Source: RGIG4097 sp045613765 (GTDB lineage Bacteria > Bacillota > Clostridia > Christensenellales > CAG-917). Taken from it: a stretch of 64,000 nt of DNA. The DNA is taken from contig JAZLBO010000022.1 in NCBI GenBank assembly GCA_045613765.1, positions 1 to 64,000 on the forward strand. Reading direction: 5' to 3'. Shown here in pieces: positions 9,264 to 17,931 of the stretch. The translations under genes were made by a program, and so were the position numbers. A model generated the notes under the pieces. The model searched no databases. It was given only the letters and a program-made list of their open reading frames with translations, and had not been told where the DNA came from. How positions within the stretch are numbered: the first letter of the stretch is position 1; each line of letters begins with the position of its first letter.

Positions 9264-10298
9264 TTACAGTTCTGCAAAGTATTTAATTGTACGAACCATT
9301 TGTGAAGTGTAGCTGTTTTCATTGTCATACCATGAAACAACTTGGACTTGGTATGTGTCTTCGTCGATCTTTGCAACCATTGTTTGTGTTGCATCGAAGA
9401 GTGAACCGAATCTCATGCCGATAACGTCTGATGAAACGATTTGTTCTTCATTGTAACCGAATGATTCGTTTGCTGCTGCCTTCATTGCTGCATTGATGCC
9501 TGCTGCTGTGATGTCTTTGCCCTTTACAACTGCAACGAGAAGTGTTGTTGAACCTGTGCATGTAGGAACACGTTGTGCGCTGCCGATAAGTTTGCCGTTG
9601 AGTTCAGGGATAACAAGGCCGATTGCCTTTGCTGCGCCTGTTGAGTTGGGGACGATATTTTGTGCGCCTGCTCTTGCTCTACGAAGGTCGCCCTTTCTGT
9701 GAGGACCGTCAAGGATCATTTGGTCGCCTGTGTATGCATGGACTGTTGTCATGATACCACTTTGGATAGGTGCGTATTCATTGAGTGCCTTTGCCATAGG
9801 TGCGAGGCAGTTTGTTGTACAGCTTGCTGCTGAGATGATTTGATCGTCTGCTGTGAGAGTATCGTTGTTTACGTTGAAAACGATTGTCTTGAGGTCATTG
9901 CCTGCGGGTGCTGAAATGACAACTTTCTTTGCGCCTGCTTCAATGTGTGCCATTGACTTGTCTTTTGAGCAGTAGAAACCTGTGCATTCGAGGACGACGT
10001 CAACGCCGATTGCGCCCCAAGGGCAGTCTTTTGCATCTTTGCATGCATAGATCTTGATTTCTTTTCCGTCAACGATAATTGAATCTTCGGTTGCTTCCAC
10101 TGTGTGCTTGTTTTCGCCGAGGTATCCAAGATATGAACCTTGTGCTGTGTCATACTTGAGAAGGTGTGCGAGCATTGCGGGGCTTGTGAGGTCGTTGATT
10201 GCGACTACTTCGTAGCCTGCTGCGCCGAACATTTGTCTAAATGCAAGACGACCGATTCTGCCGAAACCGTTGATTGCAACTCTTACGTTATTTGCCAT
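9264..10298 (-). CDS. gap: Glyceraldehyde-3-phosphate dehydrogenase
   Basis: Glycolytic enzyme oxidising and phosphorylating glyceraldehyde-3-phosphate with NAD. The 344-residue protein has the Rossmann motif INGFGRIGR at residues 8-16. The catalytic Cys lies in SAASCTTNCLAP (about residue 160), and it ends with the conserved SWYDNE...Y. The ATG at 10298 has GGAGGA 8 nt upstream. The longer open frame extends into the promoter. It is monocistronic by its own promoter and terminator. A 21-bp palindrome in the leader suggests regulation. Confidence 0.97.
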   Translation of the reverse strand: MANNVRVAINGFGRIGRLAFRQMFGAAGYEVVAINDLTSPAMLAHLLKYDTAQGSYLGYLGENKHTVEATEDSIIVDGKEIKIYACKDAKDCPWGAIGVDVVLECTGFYCSKDKSMAHIEAGAKKVVISAPAGNDLKTIVFNVNNDTLTADDQIISAASCTTNCLAPMAKALNEYAPIQSGIMTTVHAYTGDQMILDGPHRKGDLRRARAGAQNIVPNSTGAAKAIGLVIPELNGKLIGSAQRVPTCTGSTTLLVAVVKGKDITAAGINAAMKAAANESFGYNEEQIVSSDVIGMRFGSLFDATQTMVAKIDEDTYQVQVVSWYDNENSYTSQMVRTIKYFAEL

Positions 10299-10335
10299 AT
10301 TATAATTCCTCCAAATAGGGTGTTTTTCTTGTTTG

Positions 10336-10356
10336 CATACAATGTTATATTGTATG
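10336..10356. promoter_or_regulatory. Operator-like palindrome in the gap leader
   Basis: CATACAAT-GTTAT-ATTGTATG is a perfect 8-bp inverted repeat centred about 25 nt downstream of the gap -10 box. The position suits a repressor roadblock, for example a glycolytic regulator, or a leader RNA hairpin. No regulator gene lies nearby. Confidence 0.45.
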
Positions 10357-10372
10357 GCTTTTCCACTTGTGT

Positions 10373-10402
10373 ATTTTACATTAAATTGCACTCAATACGC
10401 AA
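10373..10402 (-). promoter_or_regulatory. Promoter of gap
   Basis: On the minus strand there is TTGCGT, an 18-nt spacer and TAAAAT. The predicted leader is about 70 nt. Confidence 0.55.
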
Positions 10403-10444
10403 GTGATTTTGATTATGTTTTCAATTTTTGTGCAATTTCTCTTA

Positions 10445-11566
10445 TTACATAAGGTTTTCGGGGTTAAGACCAAAGAGTTCGGGGAGCACAAATCTGCCGT
10501 TCTTTCTCACGAGAACGTCATCAAAGTAGATTTCCCCGCCGCCGTAAGCCTCTGTTTGTGACATGACAAGATCCCAGTGGATTGCACTGACGTTGCCGTT
10601 CCAAGCAGAGTCATAGCAAGAGCCGGGTGTAAAGTGGATTGAGCCACTGATCTTTTCGTCAAAGAGAATATCGCCCATGCCGTCTGTGATATAGGGGTTG
10701 ACACCGAGAGCAAATTCGCCAACGTATCTTGCGCCTTCGTCTGTGTCGAAGATTGCCGTTGCACGCTTTGTATCGTTTGCCTTGATATCTACAATCTTGC
10801 CATCTTTGAATTCAAGACGTACGTTTTCAAACTTTGTTCCGTTTTCAACGGAAGGCACGTTGTATGCGATAACACCGTTGACACTGTCTTTGACGGGTGC
10901 TGTGTAAACTTCGCCATCAGGGATATTGCGTCTGCCACTGCACTTGACACCACCAATGCCCTTAATTGAGAAGGAAAGGTCTGTTTCGCCGGGGCCAACA
11001 ACTCTAACCTTGTCTGTTCTATTGAGCAATTCAACAAGGGGAGTCATTGCATCTTCCATCTTTTGATAGTCAAGGCAACATACGTTGAAATAGTGGTCTT
11101 CAAACTTCTCTGTGCTCATACCTGCAAGTTGGCTCATACCTTCTGTGGGGTAACGGAGAACAACCCAACGAGTCTTTCTAACACGGATGTTGTGGTGCAC
11201 GTTGATAGAATAAATTCTATCATAGGCTTGCATTCTGTCTTCGGGGACGTCGCTGAGTTCATAACTGTTGTTGCCACCACGGATGCCGATATAGCAGTCC
11301 ATTTGGTTCATCTTGTCTGCATCAAGTTTTGCCATAAATTCAAGCATTTCATCTGTTGCGCCTGAAAGGATTTCACGTTTGATGCGATAGTCGTCAATGT
11401 GGACGTAGGGTTCGCCACCGTTCTTGTAAATTTCCTTCACAAGAAGTGCCACAAGTTGCCAATCGCAACCACGAGCGTCAATCCAAACCTTGTCGCCCTT
11501 TTGGACACGGCAGGAGTAGTTGACGAGATTTGATGCAAGTTTTTGTTGTCTAACGTCGTGTATCAT
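10445..11566 (-). CDS. M29-family (AmpS/PepS-type) metalloaminopeptidase
   Basis: A 373-residue cytosolic aminopeptidase of the thermophilic aminopeptidase (M29) family, releasing N-terminal residues during peptide turnover. Family-like features include GPGETDLSFSIKG, the metal-site region around YVGEFALGVNP and HFTPGSCYDSAWNGN...HWDLV near the C-terminus. The ATG at 11566 is preceded by GGAGTGA. The longer frame covers its own promoter. It is probably monocistronic. Peptide specificity is not inferable. Confidence 0.85.
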   Translation of the reverse strand: MIHDVRQQKLASNLVNYSCRVQKGDKVWIDARGCDWQLVALLVKEIYKNGGEPYVHIDDYRIKREILSGATDEMLEFMAKLDADKMNQMDCYIGIRGGNNSYELSDVPEDRMQAYDRIYSINVHHNIRVRKTRWVVLRYPTEGMSQLAGMSTEKFEDHYFNVCCLDYQKMEDAMTPLVELLNRTDKVRVVGPGETDLSFSIKGIGGVKCSGRRNIPDGEVYTAPVKDSVNGVIAYNVPSVENGTKFENVRLEFKDGKIVDIKANDTKRATAIFDTDEGARYVGEFALGVNPYITDGMGDILFDEKISGSIHFTPGSCYDSAWNGNVSAIHWDLVMSQTEAYGGGEIYFDDVLVRKNGRFVLPELFGLNPENLM

Positions 11567-11597
11567 AATCACTCCAAATATAAAACTTATTTTCTCA

Positions 11598-11626
11598 ATT
11601 ATACCCCACATCTTCCCCTTTAACAA
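11598..11626 (-). promoter_or_regulatory. Promoter of the M29 aminopeptidase gene
   Basis: On the minus strand there is TTGTTA, 17 nt and TATAAT, about 30 nt before the start codon. Confidence 0.7.
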
Positions 11627-11730
11627 GTCATTTTTCTTCACTTTTTTAGATTTTGGATATATACGGCTATCAAAGATAGCAGAAATTAGTACACATTGCG
11701 TTTTATCAACCATTGATTTGTGAAAAAGTG

Positions 11731-11759
11731 TTTACATCTCAAGGAAAAAGTTGTATAAT
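11731..11759 (+). promoter_or_regulatory. Promoter of fba
   Basis: TTTACA, 17 nt and TATAAT, with a predicted start at about 11766. It rules out the upstream in-frame TTG (11751), which lies between the two boxes. Confidence 0.8.
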
Positions 11760-11795
11760 ATGAGCAATCATCAAATTATCGGAGGACAAAAGGTT

Positions 11796-12725
11796 ATGCC
11801 CTTAGTTACATCAACCGAAATGTTCAAAAAAGCCTATGAAGGCGGTTATGCAATCGGCGCATTCAACGTCAACAATATGGAAATCATCCAAGGTATCGTT
11901 GAAGCAGCAACAGAAGAACAAGCACCCCTCATTTTGCAAGTTTCTTCAGGCGCAAGAAAATACGCAAACACAACCTATCTCACAAAGATGGTTGAAGCAG
12001 CAGTTGAAACAAGTGGACTCCCCATCTGTTTGCACCTTGACCACGGCGATACATTCGCACTCTGCAAGGACTGCATTGACAGTGGTTTCACTTCAGTCAT
12101 GATCGATGCAAGCGCACATCCCTTTGCAGAAAACATCTCAATCACAAGACAAGTTGTGGAATACGCACATGATCACGGCGTTGTTGTCGAAGCAGAACTC
12201 GGCAAACTCGCAGGTGTTGAAGATGACGTCAAAGTCGATGCAAAAGACGCAAGTTACACAGATCCCGACCAAGTTCAAGAATTCGTAGAAAAGACCGGCG
12301 TTGATTCACTCGCAATCGCAATCGGCACATCACACGGCGCATTCAAGTTCAAAGGACAACCCAAACTCCGTTTTGACATCCTTCAAGAAGTTGAAAATCG
12401 TCTTCCCGGATTCCCCATCGTTCTCCACGGTGCATCAAGCGTTCCTCAAGATCTCGTCAAAGTGATCAACCAATACGGTGGCGCAATGCCCGGTGCACAA
12501 GGTGTTCCTGAAGAAATGCTCCGTGAAGCAGCAAAGATGGCAGTCTGCAAGATCAATATCGACAGTGACCTTCGTCTTGCAGTCACAGCAACCATCAGAG
12601 AACATTATGCACTCAATCCTGCACACTTCGATCCCAGACAATATCTTGGACCCGCAAGAGAAGCAGTCAAAAAGATCGTCAAGCACAAGATCGTCAACGT
12701 TCTTGGTTGCAACGGCAAAGCATAA
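11796..12725 (+). CDS. fba: Class II fructose-bisphosphate aldolase
   Basis: Zinc-dependent aldolase of glycolysis and gluconeogenesis that cleaves fructose-1,6-bisphosphate. The 309-residue protein has the zinc and active-site motif CLHLDHGD (about residues 78-85), IGTSHGAFKF and the second zinc-site HGASSV near residue 210. Start: the ATG at 11796 has GGAGG 10 nt upstream and follows the mapped promoter. It is a single-gene transcript ending at a strong terminator. With gap and the transketolase genes it forms a loose carbon-metabolism neighbourhood. Confidence 0.97.
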   Translation: MPLVTSTEMFKKAYEGGYAIGAFNVNNMEIIQGIVEAATEEQAPLILQVSSGARKYANTTYLTKMVEAAVETSGLPICLHLDHGDTFALCKDCIDSGFTSVMIDASAHPFAENISITRQVVEYAHDHGVVVEAELGKLAGVEDDVKVDAKDASYTDPDQVQEFVEKTGVDSLAIAIGTSHGAFKFKGQPKLRFDILQEVENRLPGFPIVLHGASSVPQDLVKVINQYGGAMPGAQGVPEEMLREAAKMAVCKINIDSDLRLAVTATIREHYALNPAHFDPRQYLGPAREAVKKIVKHKIVNVLGCNGKA

Positions 12726-12742
12726 TAACAAACTCAAACAAC

Positions 12743-12772
12743 AAAAAATGCACTCACTTGAGTGCATTTTTT
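12743..12772 (+). terminator. Terminator of fba
   Basis: AAAAAATGCACTCA pairs perfectly with TGAGTGCATTTTTT around a CT loop, 20 nt past the fba stop. Confidence 0.9.
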
Positions 12773-12906
12773 ATTTGTCTTCCACTGCCCTATTTTTCCA
12801 ACCAAATCACACAAACGCTATTTTAACAATCCCACTGCTGTTATTCAAACCGTCTTTTTGACAATTCAAATTATTTAAAGCTCTTGTTTTTTATTGCATA
12901 AAACTA

Positions 12907-12934
12907 TTGACAAACAAAAAAATAGTGCTATACT
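12907..12934 (+). promoter_or_regulatory. Promoter of the orphan nucleotidyltransferase gene
   Basis: TTGACA, 16 nt and TATACT, about 37 nt before the start codon. Confidence 0.7.
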
Positions 12935-12970
12935 ATACTGATTTAATTTTGAACAAAGGAGATTATTGAT

Positions 12971-13618
12971 ATGTACAATTTTGAATATGTCCCCCCGGCT
13001 GAGTGGAAACCTGTTCAGCACCAACTTATAAAACTGATCCATAAACTACAAGATGAGGTAAGGGAATTTTTTACTTTTCAATTTCAATTTGTAGGTAGCA
13101 GCAAGCGCAACATGATAACTCGCAACGCAAATTCAAACATTGGTTATGACTTTGATGTAAATATTGAAGTTAATGATCCGGAAGAAAACTTCAGCCCTGA
13201 AGAAATAAGACGCATTTTACGTCAAAAATTGGACAATATAACAAACCCAAATGGCAATCGCTCGTCATCAGGTTATGACTATACAGAAGATTCGACTCGT
13301 GTGCTTACGATAAAAGTTAAAGACCTCGATAACTCAAAAATTTTACATAGTTGTGATTTTTGTATCGTTTATGATTGTCAAGATGGACGCCAACAATACA
13401 TAAGATACAATAAAATGCAAGGTTCATATTCTTGGGAATACCAACAGAAAGGGACATATGACTTGCCATATAAAATTGATTGGATTAAGCAAAAAGGCTT
13501 GTGGCAAGCAGTTAGAGAACTTTACTTAATCAAAAAAAACAAAAATCAAAATATAAACAAGCATTCAAGAACTATTTTTGCAGAAACAATAAATGAGATT
13601 TATCAAAAATGTCAGTAA
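12971..13618 (+). CDS. Orphan nucleotidyltransferase-fold protein
   Basis: A 215-residue protein I assign only to the polymerase-beta-like nucleotidyltransferase superfamily. FVGSSKRN (about residues 41-48) is followed by YDFDVNIEV, giving the GS...D-x-D metal-binding pattern. A later SCDFCIVYD could supply the third acidic residue. It is low in GC and rich in Asn and Lys compared with its neighbours. AAAGGAG precedes the ATG. It has its own promoter and no obvious effector, HEPN partner or antitoxin next to it. An oligonucleotide cyclase-like, tRNA-modifying or antitoxin role is possible but unproven. Confidence 0.6.
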   Translation: MYNFEYVPPAEWKPVQHQLIKLIHKLQDEVREFFTFQFQFVGSSKRNMITRNANSNIGYDFDVNIEVNDPEENFSPEEIRRILRQKLDNITNPNGNRSSSGYDYTEDSTRVLTIKVKDLDNSKILHSCDFCIVYDCQDGRQQYIRYNKMQGSYSWEYQQKGTYDLPYKIDWIKQKGLWQAVRELYLIKKNKNQNINKHSRTIFAETINEIYQKCQ

Positions 13619-13652
13619 AAAACGGGCTATGGTCAAACCATAGCCCGTTAAT
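13616..13652 (-). terminator. Terminator of lysS (convergent with the nucleotidyltransferase gene)
   Basis: AACGGGCTATGG pairs with CCATAGCCCGTT. On the minus strand it is followed by TTTTTT, so it mainly serves greA-lysS. The plus-strand side lacks a full T-run. Confidence 0.85.
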
Positions 13653-13678
13653 ATATTACCTATTGTTAATCATATTAA

Positions 13679-15172
13679 TTAATCTAAGGGTTTCATTGTG
13701 GGGAACAAGAGGACTTCACGGATTGAGAAACTGTCTGTCAAAATCATGACAAGTCTGTCAACACCCATGCCAAATCCACCGGTGGGAGGCATGCCGTATT
13801 CAAGTGCATTGACAAAGTCTTCGTCGTAAGGTTGTGCTTCGTCGTCGCCTTGTTCCTTTGCCTTGACTTGTGCTGCAAAACGTTCTCTTTGGTCGATAGG
13901 GTCATTGAGTTCGCTGAATGCATTGCCAAGTTCCTTGCCTGTGATGAACACTTCAAATCTTTCTGTAAGTCTGGGATCTGAGGGCTTTCTCTTTGCAAGA
14001 GGTGACACTTCGACGGGATAGTCATAGATGAAGACAGGGCCGTCAAGATGATCTTCTACAAATGCATCAAAGACCTTAAAGAGCACGTTGCCCCATGTTT
14101 CGTCTGCCTTGATTTCAAGACCTTTCTTGTTTGCCTTTTCAATAAGGACAGAAAGTTCTTCATTGTCAAAGTCCATGCCTTGATACTTCTTGACTGCATC
14201 AACCATTGAAAGTCTTTCCCAAGGTGATTCAAGGTCAATAGGTGTGCCTTGGTATGTAATCTTCAATGAGTCACAAACCTTGCTTGCGCAGAAACGGACA
14301 AGTCTTTCAGTGATGTCCATCATGCCGAGATAATCGGTGTATGCTTGATAGAGTTCCACTGTTGTAAACTCGGGATTGTGCTTGGGATCCATACCTTCGT
14401 TTCTAAATTGTCTGCCGATTTCATAGACCTTTTCAAAGCCACCGACGATACAACGTTTCAAGTGAAGTTCGGGTGCTATACGAAGATACATATCAATGTC
14501 AAGAGTGTTGTGATGTGTGATGAAAGGACGAGCATTTGCACCACCTGCAAGAGTGTTGAGCACGGGGGTTTCTACTTCGTAGAATCCTTCGTTGTCCAAG
14601 AATTCTCTGATTGCAGACACGATCTTGCTACGCTTGATGAAAAGTTCCTTGACTTCAGGGTTGGCAATAAGGTCAACGTAGCGTTGACGATAACGAAGTT
14701 CCGGATTGGTGAGTCCGTGATATTTTTCAGGCAAAGGAAGGAGTGATTTTGAAAGCAAAGTCACTTTCTTTGCGTGGATTGATGTTTCGCCGGTGCGTGT
14801 CTTGAACACTTCACCTTCAACACCAATGATGTCACCCATGTCCATCTTTTTGAAGTCTGCATATTCAACTTCGCCAAGATCGTCACGGCTGAAATACACT
14901 TGGATTCTGCCATCGCTGTCAAGAATACTGCCAAAACTTGCCTTGCCCATAATGCGCTTTGACATAAGTCTGCCTGCAACTGCAACAGAAAGACCTTCGT
15001 GGCTTTCATAGTCAGCAACGATTGCGCCTGCAGTATGGGTACGGTTGTATGACGTGATTTCAAAGGGGTTCATGCCTCTTTCAACCAAATCATTGAGTTT
15101 GGAAATTCTAACCTTCTTTACTTCACTGATGTCAACTTCTACTTCGTGGTTTTGAATATTTCTTTCGTCCAT
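13679..15172 (-). CDS. lysS: Lysyl-tRNA synthetase, class II
   Basis: Charges tRNA-Lys with lysine. The 497-residue length and domains are standard: an N-terminal OB-fold anticodon-binding domain (IVADYESHEGLSVAVAGRL, SKRIMGK), then the class II catalytic core. Motif 2 contains FRNEGMDPKHNPEFT and motif 3 GFGMGVDRLVM. The ribosome binding site is weak (GGAAA), with the start 13 nt after the greA stop, so it is co-transcribed with greA. A strong terminator follows. Confidence 0.97.
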   Translation of the reverse strand: MDERNIQNHEVEVDISEVKKVRISKLNDLVERGMNPFEITSYNRTHTAGAIVADYESHEGLSVAVAGRLMSKRIMGKASFGSILDSDGRIQVYFSRDDLGEVEYADFKKMDMGDIIGVEGEVFKTRTGETSIHAKKVTLLSKSLLPLPEKYHGLTNPELRYRQRYVDLIANPEVKELFIKRSKIVSAIREFLDNEGFYEVETPVLNTLAGGANARPFITHHNTLDIDMYLRIAPELHLKRCIVGGFEKVYEIGRQFRNEGMDPKHNPEFTTVELYQAYTDYLGMMDITERLVRFCASKVCDSLKITYQGTPIDLESPWERLSMVDAVKKYQGMDFDNEELSVLIEKANKKGLEIKADETWGNVLFKVFDAFVEDHLDGPVFIYDYPVEVSPLAKRKPSDPRLTERFEVFITGKELGNAFSELNDPIDQRERFAAQVKAKEQGDDEAQPYDEDFVNALEYGMPPTGGFGMGVDRLVMILTDSFSIREVLLFPTMKPLD

Positions 15173-15185
15173 AATATTTCCGTAA

Positions 15186-15653
15186 TTATTTGATTTCTAC
15201 AATTTGGTATTCGATAAGTGATCCATTGGGTGCAGGAACTTTGACCATATCCCCTGCCTTCTTGCCAATGATTGCTCTGCCAAGAGGGGATTCGTTGCTG
15301 ATCTTGCCTGCCATGATATCTGCCTCGGTTGTGCCTACAATACGATATTCAAGGTCTTCTTCAAACTCAACGTCACGGATGATGACTGTGTTGCCGATTG
15401 AAACATCTTGAGTTGATGCACCATCTTCAATGATAACAACGTGTTGAAGTTTTTCTGTGAGTTCCTTGATTTCTGCTTCCACAAAGCCTTGTTCTTGCTT
15501 GGCTGCATCGTATTCTGCATTTTCACTAAGGTCGCCAAATTCACGTGCTTTTTTGATGTTTTCTGCACATTCCATACGGCGAACAGTGACCATATAATCA
15601 AGTTTTTCCTTGAGTTCTTGCAAACCTTCTTTTGTAAGATAGACTTCTTTCAT
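15186..15653 (-). CDS. greA: Transcription elongation factor GreA
   Basis: Rescues backtracked RNA polymerase by stimulating transcript cleavage. The 155-residue protein has the N-terminal coiled coil (YLTKEGLQELKEKLDYM) with the tip acidic region GDLSENAEYDAAK. The C-terminal FKBP-like domain includes SPLGRAIIGKKAGD. AAGAGG precedes the ATG. It is first of a two-gene operon with lysS, an arrangement common in Firmicutes. Confidence 0.96.
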   Translation of the reverse strand: MKEVYLTKEGLQELKEKLDYMVTVRRMECAENIKKAREFGDLSENAEYDAAKQEQGFVEAEIKELTEKLQHVVIIEDGASTQDVSIGNTVIIRDVEFEEDLEYRIVGTTEADIMAGKISNESPLGRAIIGKKAGDMVKVPAPNGSLIEYQIVEIK

Positions 15654-15743
15654 AATTTAACCTCTTACCTGCAAAAGCAGGGATTTTTGATTATACTGCC
15701 TGATTTGGTGTCACAAAGACCCTATAATACAAGTGTATGTAAT

Positions 15744-15772
15744 AATATATACTATGATAGTATATAAGTCAA
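15744..15772 (-). promoter_or_regulatory. Promoter of greA-lysS
   Basis: On the minus strand there is TTGACT, 17 nt and TATATT, about 90 nt before the greA start. The -10/spacer region is itself an A/T palindrome (ATATACTAT...ATAGTATAT). Confidence 0.5.
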
Positions 15773-15822
15773 GTATAAAATTTGAATAAAGTTGCTTGAA
15801 ACCATCTTTTTATTCAATATAA

Positions 15823-15862
15823 GAAAAAAATCGGCAGACTTTTGACGTTCTACCGATTATTT
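15823..15862 (-). terminator. Terminator of the transketolase genes
   Basis: On the minus strand AATCGGTAGA pairs with TCTGCCGATT (one wobble) and is followed by seven T residues, just past the stop. Confidence 0.8.
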
Positions 15863-15867
15863 TTTGT

Positions 15868-16809
15868 TTATTTGCGAGCAAGGGCGCGTCTTGATGCCTC
15901 TATAATATCCTTGGTTGTAAGCCCAAATCTTTCGCTGAGATAAGGCAATTTGCCAACTTCTCCAAAGGAATTGCGCACACCAACCATTTCCACGGGTGCA
16001 GGGCACTTTTCAACAACCACTTCTGCCACTGCAGAGCCAAGGCCACCGTTGGTGGAGTGGTTTTCACAAGTGACAATTGCGCCTGTCGTTTTCACTGCGT
16101 CAATGATTGCGTCTTCGTCAATAGGTTTCCAAGTGTGCATATCAAGGACGGTGGCGTTGATGCCTTCCTCCTTCAGCATATCTGCTGCCTCGATGGCACG
16201 TGCAACCATAATTCCACTTGCGATAATTGTGAGATCTTTGCCGTCACGGACTTTGATTGCTTTGCCAAGGGTGAAATCTTTGATTTCATCATAGACTTTT
16301 TCTTGCTTTTTTCTGGGCATACGGATATACACAGGGCCGTTGTGCTCAATGATTGCAGGCAATGCTCTTTCAATCATTGTTGCATCGGCAGGTTCAAAGC
16401 ATACCATCTTGGGAATTGCGCGCATAAGTGACATATCTTCAAAAGGCATGTGTGTGCCACCGTTGGCTTCTGCTGTCACACCGGGGTCTGTGCCGACGAT
16501 TTTGACAGGTTGCTTGGCATAAGCCACTGAAATGAAGATTTGGTCATAACAACGTCTTGTTGCAAATGGGCCAAAGGAATATGCAAAGGGGATTTTGCCC
16601 ATGGTTGCAAGACCTGCAGACACACCAATAAGGTTTTGCTCTGCAATGCCTACGTTGATAAATCTATCGGGGTATGCTGTCTTAAAGCCTTTTGTTGCAT
16701 GGCAACTCATAAGGTCGGCTTCAAGGACGACTATTCTGTTGTCTGTTTCTGCCTCTTTGACAAGTGCATCGGCAAGTGCTTGTCGCATTTCTTTGTTGTC
16801 AGTCATCAT
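15868..16809 (-). CDS. Transketolase, C-terminal subunit
   Basis: Pyrimidine-binding plus C-terminal half of a split transketolase, 313 residues. It pairs with the N-terminal subunit encoded just upstream to transfer two-carbon units in the non-oxidative pentose phosphate pathway. It has FINVGIAEQNLIGVSAGLA with the catalytic Glu, SFGPFATRR, and VTAEANGGTHMPFEDMSLMR. SD AGGGAGG lies 9 nt before ATG 16809. The start overlaps the partner's stop (ATGA), coupling translation of the two subunits. Confidence 0.93.
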   Translation of the reverse strand: MMTDNKEMRQALADALVKEAETDNRIVVLEADLMSCHATKGFKTAYPDRFINVGIAEQNLIGVSAGLATMGKIPFAYSFGPFATRRCYDQIFISVAYAKQPVKIVGTDPGVTAEANGGTHMPFEDMSLMRAIPKMVCFEPADATMIERALPAIIEHNGPVYIRMPRKKQEKVYDEIKDFTLGKAIKVRDGKDLTIIASGIMVARAIEAADMLKEEGINATVLDMHTWKPIDEDAIIDAVKTTGAIVTCENHSTNGGLGSAVAEVVVEKCPAPVEMVGVRNSFGEVGKLPYLSERFGLTTKDIIEASRRALARK

Positions 16810-17624
16810 TCATACCTCCCTGTTTCTTTGCGCCAAAGTTCTTCGGGGATTGCCATACTATGACAATTTGCAAGACCTTCAGTGAAACTTGCGCCATATC
16901 CCTTGATTGTGTCAAGGACGATCATACTTGCCTTGCCCTTTTGTGCTTTTGCATTGTCAATGGCAGTGCTGATTGCTTCAAGGTCGTGACCGTTGACTTC
17001 TTGTGTGTAGAAACCAAATGCCTTCCACTTGTCCACTGCAGGTGTGATTGCATTGATATCGTCGGTGCGTCCGTCAAGTTGAAGTTTGTTGTTGTCAAGG
17101 AAAAGGATAAGGTTGTCAAGCCCACGGTTGCCTGCAAGCATTGTTGCCTCCCACACTTGTCCTTCTTGTGCTTCACCGTCGCCAATGAAACAATAGATGG
17201 TTGCAGGGTTACCGTCCATCTTTGCACCGATTGCCATACCCACTGCGCAAGATATGCCTTGACCAAGTGAGCCTGCCGTCATATCAATGCCGGGAGTCTT
17301 GTTCATATCGCAGTGAGAAGGAAGATTTGTTCCGTTTTTGTTGAGAGTCTTTGTCCACTCTTTAGGATAATATCCAAGGTCTGCAAGGACTGCATACATA
17401 GCAGGGCCTGCGTGTCCCTTTGACATAATAACTCTGTCACGATCAACCATTTTGGGGTTGGTGGGATCAATGTTGGCTTTGTCGTAGTAGATGACTGTCA
17501 ATGCATCAACAACAGACATTGCGCCACCAATGTGTCCACTGCCAAAATGCCCAATGATTTCAATGACGTCATCACGGATTTTGCGTGCTTTTGTTGTCAA
17601 AAATTCAAGTTTCGTTTTGTCCAT
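16806..17624 (-). CDS. Transketolase, N-terminal subunit
   Basis: Thiamine-diphosphate-binding half of the split transketolase, 272 residues. It has GHFGSGHIGGAMSVVD near the N-terminus, MSKGHAGPAMYA, and the ThDP motif beginning GDGEAQEGQVWEA and ending in LDNNKLQ. ACAGGAGAAA precedes the ATG at 17624. The split form is usual in many Clostridia and archaea. It is the first gene of a two-gene operon with its own promoter. Confidence 0.94.
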   Translation of the reverse strand: MDKTKLEFLTTKARKIRDDVIEIIGHFGSGHIGGAMSVVDALTVIYYDKANIDPTNPKMVDRDRVIMSKGHAGPAMYAVLADLGYYPKEWTKTLNKNGTNLPSHCDMNKTPGIDMTAGSLGQGISCAVGMAIGAKMDGNPATIYCFIGDGEAQEGQVWEATMLAGNRGLDNLILFLDNNKLQLDGRTDDINAITPAVDKWKAFGFYTQEVNGHDLEAISTAIDNAKAQKGKASMIVLDTIKGYGASFTEGLANCHSMAIPEELWRKETGRYE

Positions 17625-17644
17625 AACTTTCTCCTGTATTTGCT

Positions 17645-17673
17645 ATTATACCACCATATCCCTTTCAATACAA
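17645..17673 (-). promoter_or_regulatory. Promoter of the transketolase operon
   Basis: On the minus strand there is TTGTAT, 17 nt and TATAAT, giving a very short leader of about 15 nt. Confidence 0.75.
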
Positions 17674-17815
17674 GAGCCAATTTGAATATTTCTCACTGGC
17701 TTAAAACCGAGCGTTTCTCTTTGTTTTACGCTGTTTTTGATATGATAAATGTTGATTGATAGTTAAAATAACAAATTTTTGTCAACATTTTTTTGTAATT
17801 TTTCGTATAATAGTA

Positions 17816-17844
17816 TTGACAAACGCTCATACTTTATATAAAAT
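17816..17844 (+). promoter_or_regulatory. Promoter of the NYN-domain gene
   Basis: TTGACA, 17 nt and TAAAAT. The predicted leader is about 80 nt long and carries the hairpin annotated next. Confidence 0.75.
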
Positions 17845-17859
17845 GTAAGCACGATATTC

Positions 17860-17918
17860 AATTCTTGGGAGTAGATTTCCTAATATACAGGAGCCTTCGA
17901 AACCAGGAATTTTTTTTT
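17860..17918 (+). promoter_or_regulatory. Terminator-like leader hairpin (possible attenuator)
   Basis: AATTCTTGG (17860-17868) can pair with CCAGGAATT (17903-17911), one G-U pair, and is followed by an uninterrupted run of nine T residues. An internal TCCT...AGGA helix could compete. It lies between promoter and start codon, so it has the layout of a transcription attenuator or riboswitch expression platform. I do not recognise the aptamer class. Confidence 0.5.
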
Positions 17919-17931
17919 AGAGGTGCTACTA

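Noticed and set aside
11751..11795. Upstream start for fba
   Set aside because: The TTG lies between the -35 and -10 boxes of the promoter, so it cannot be in the message.
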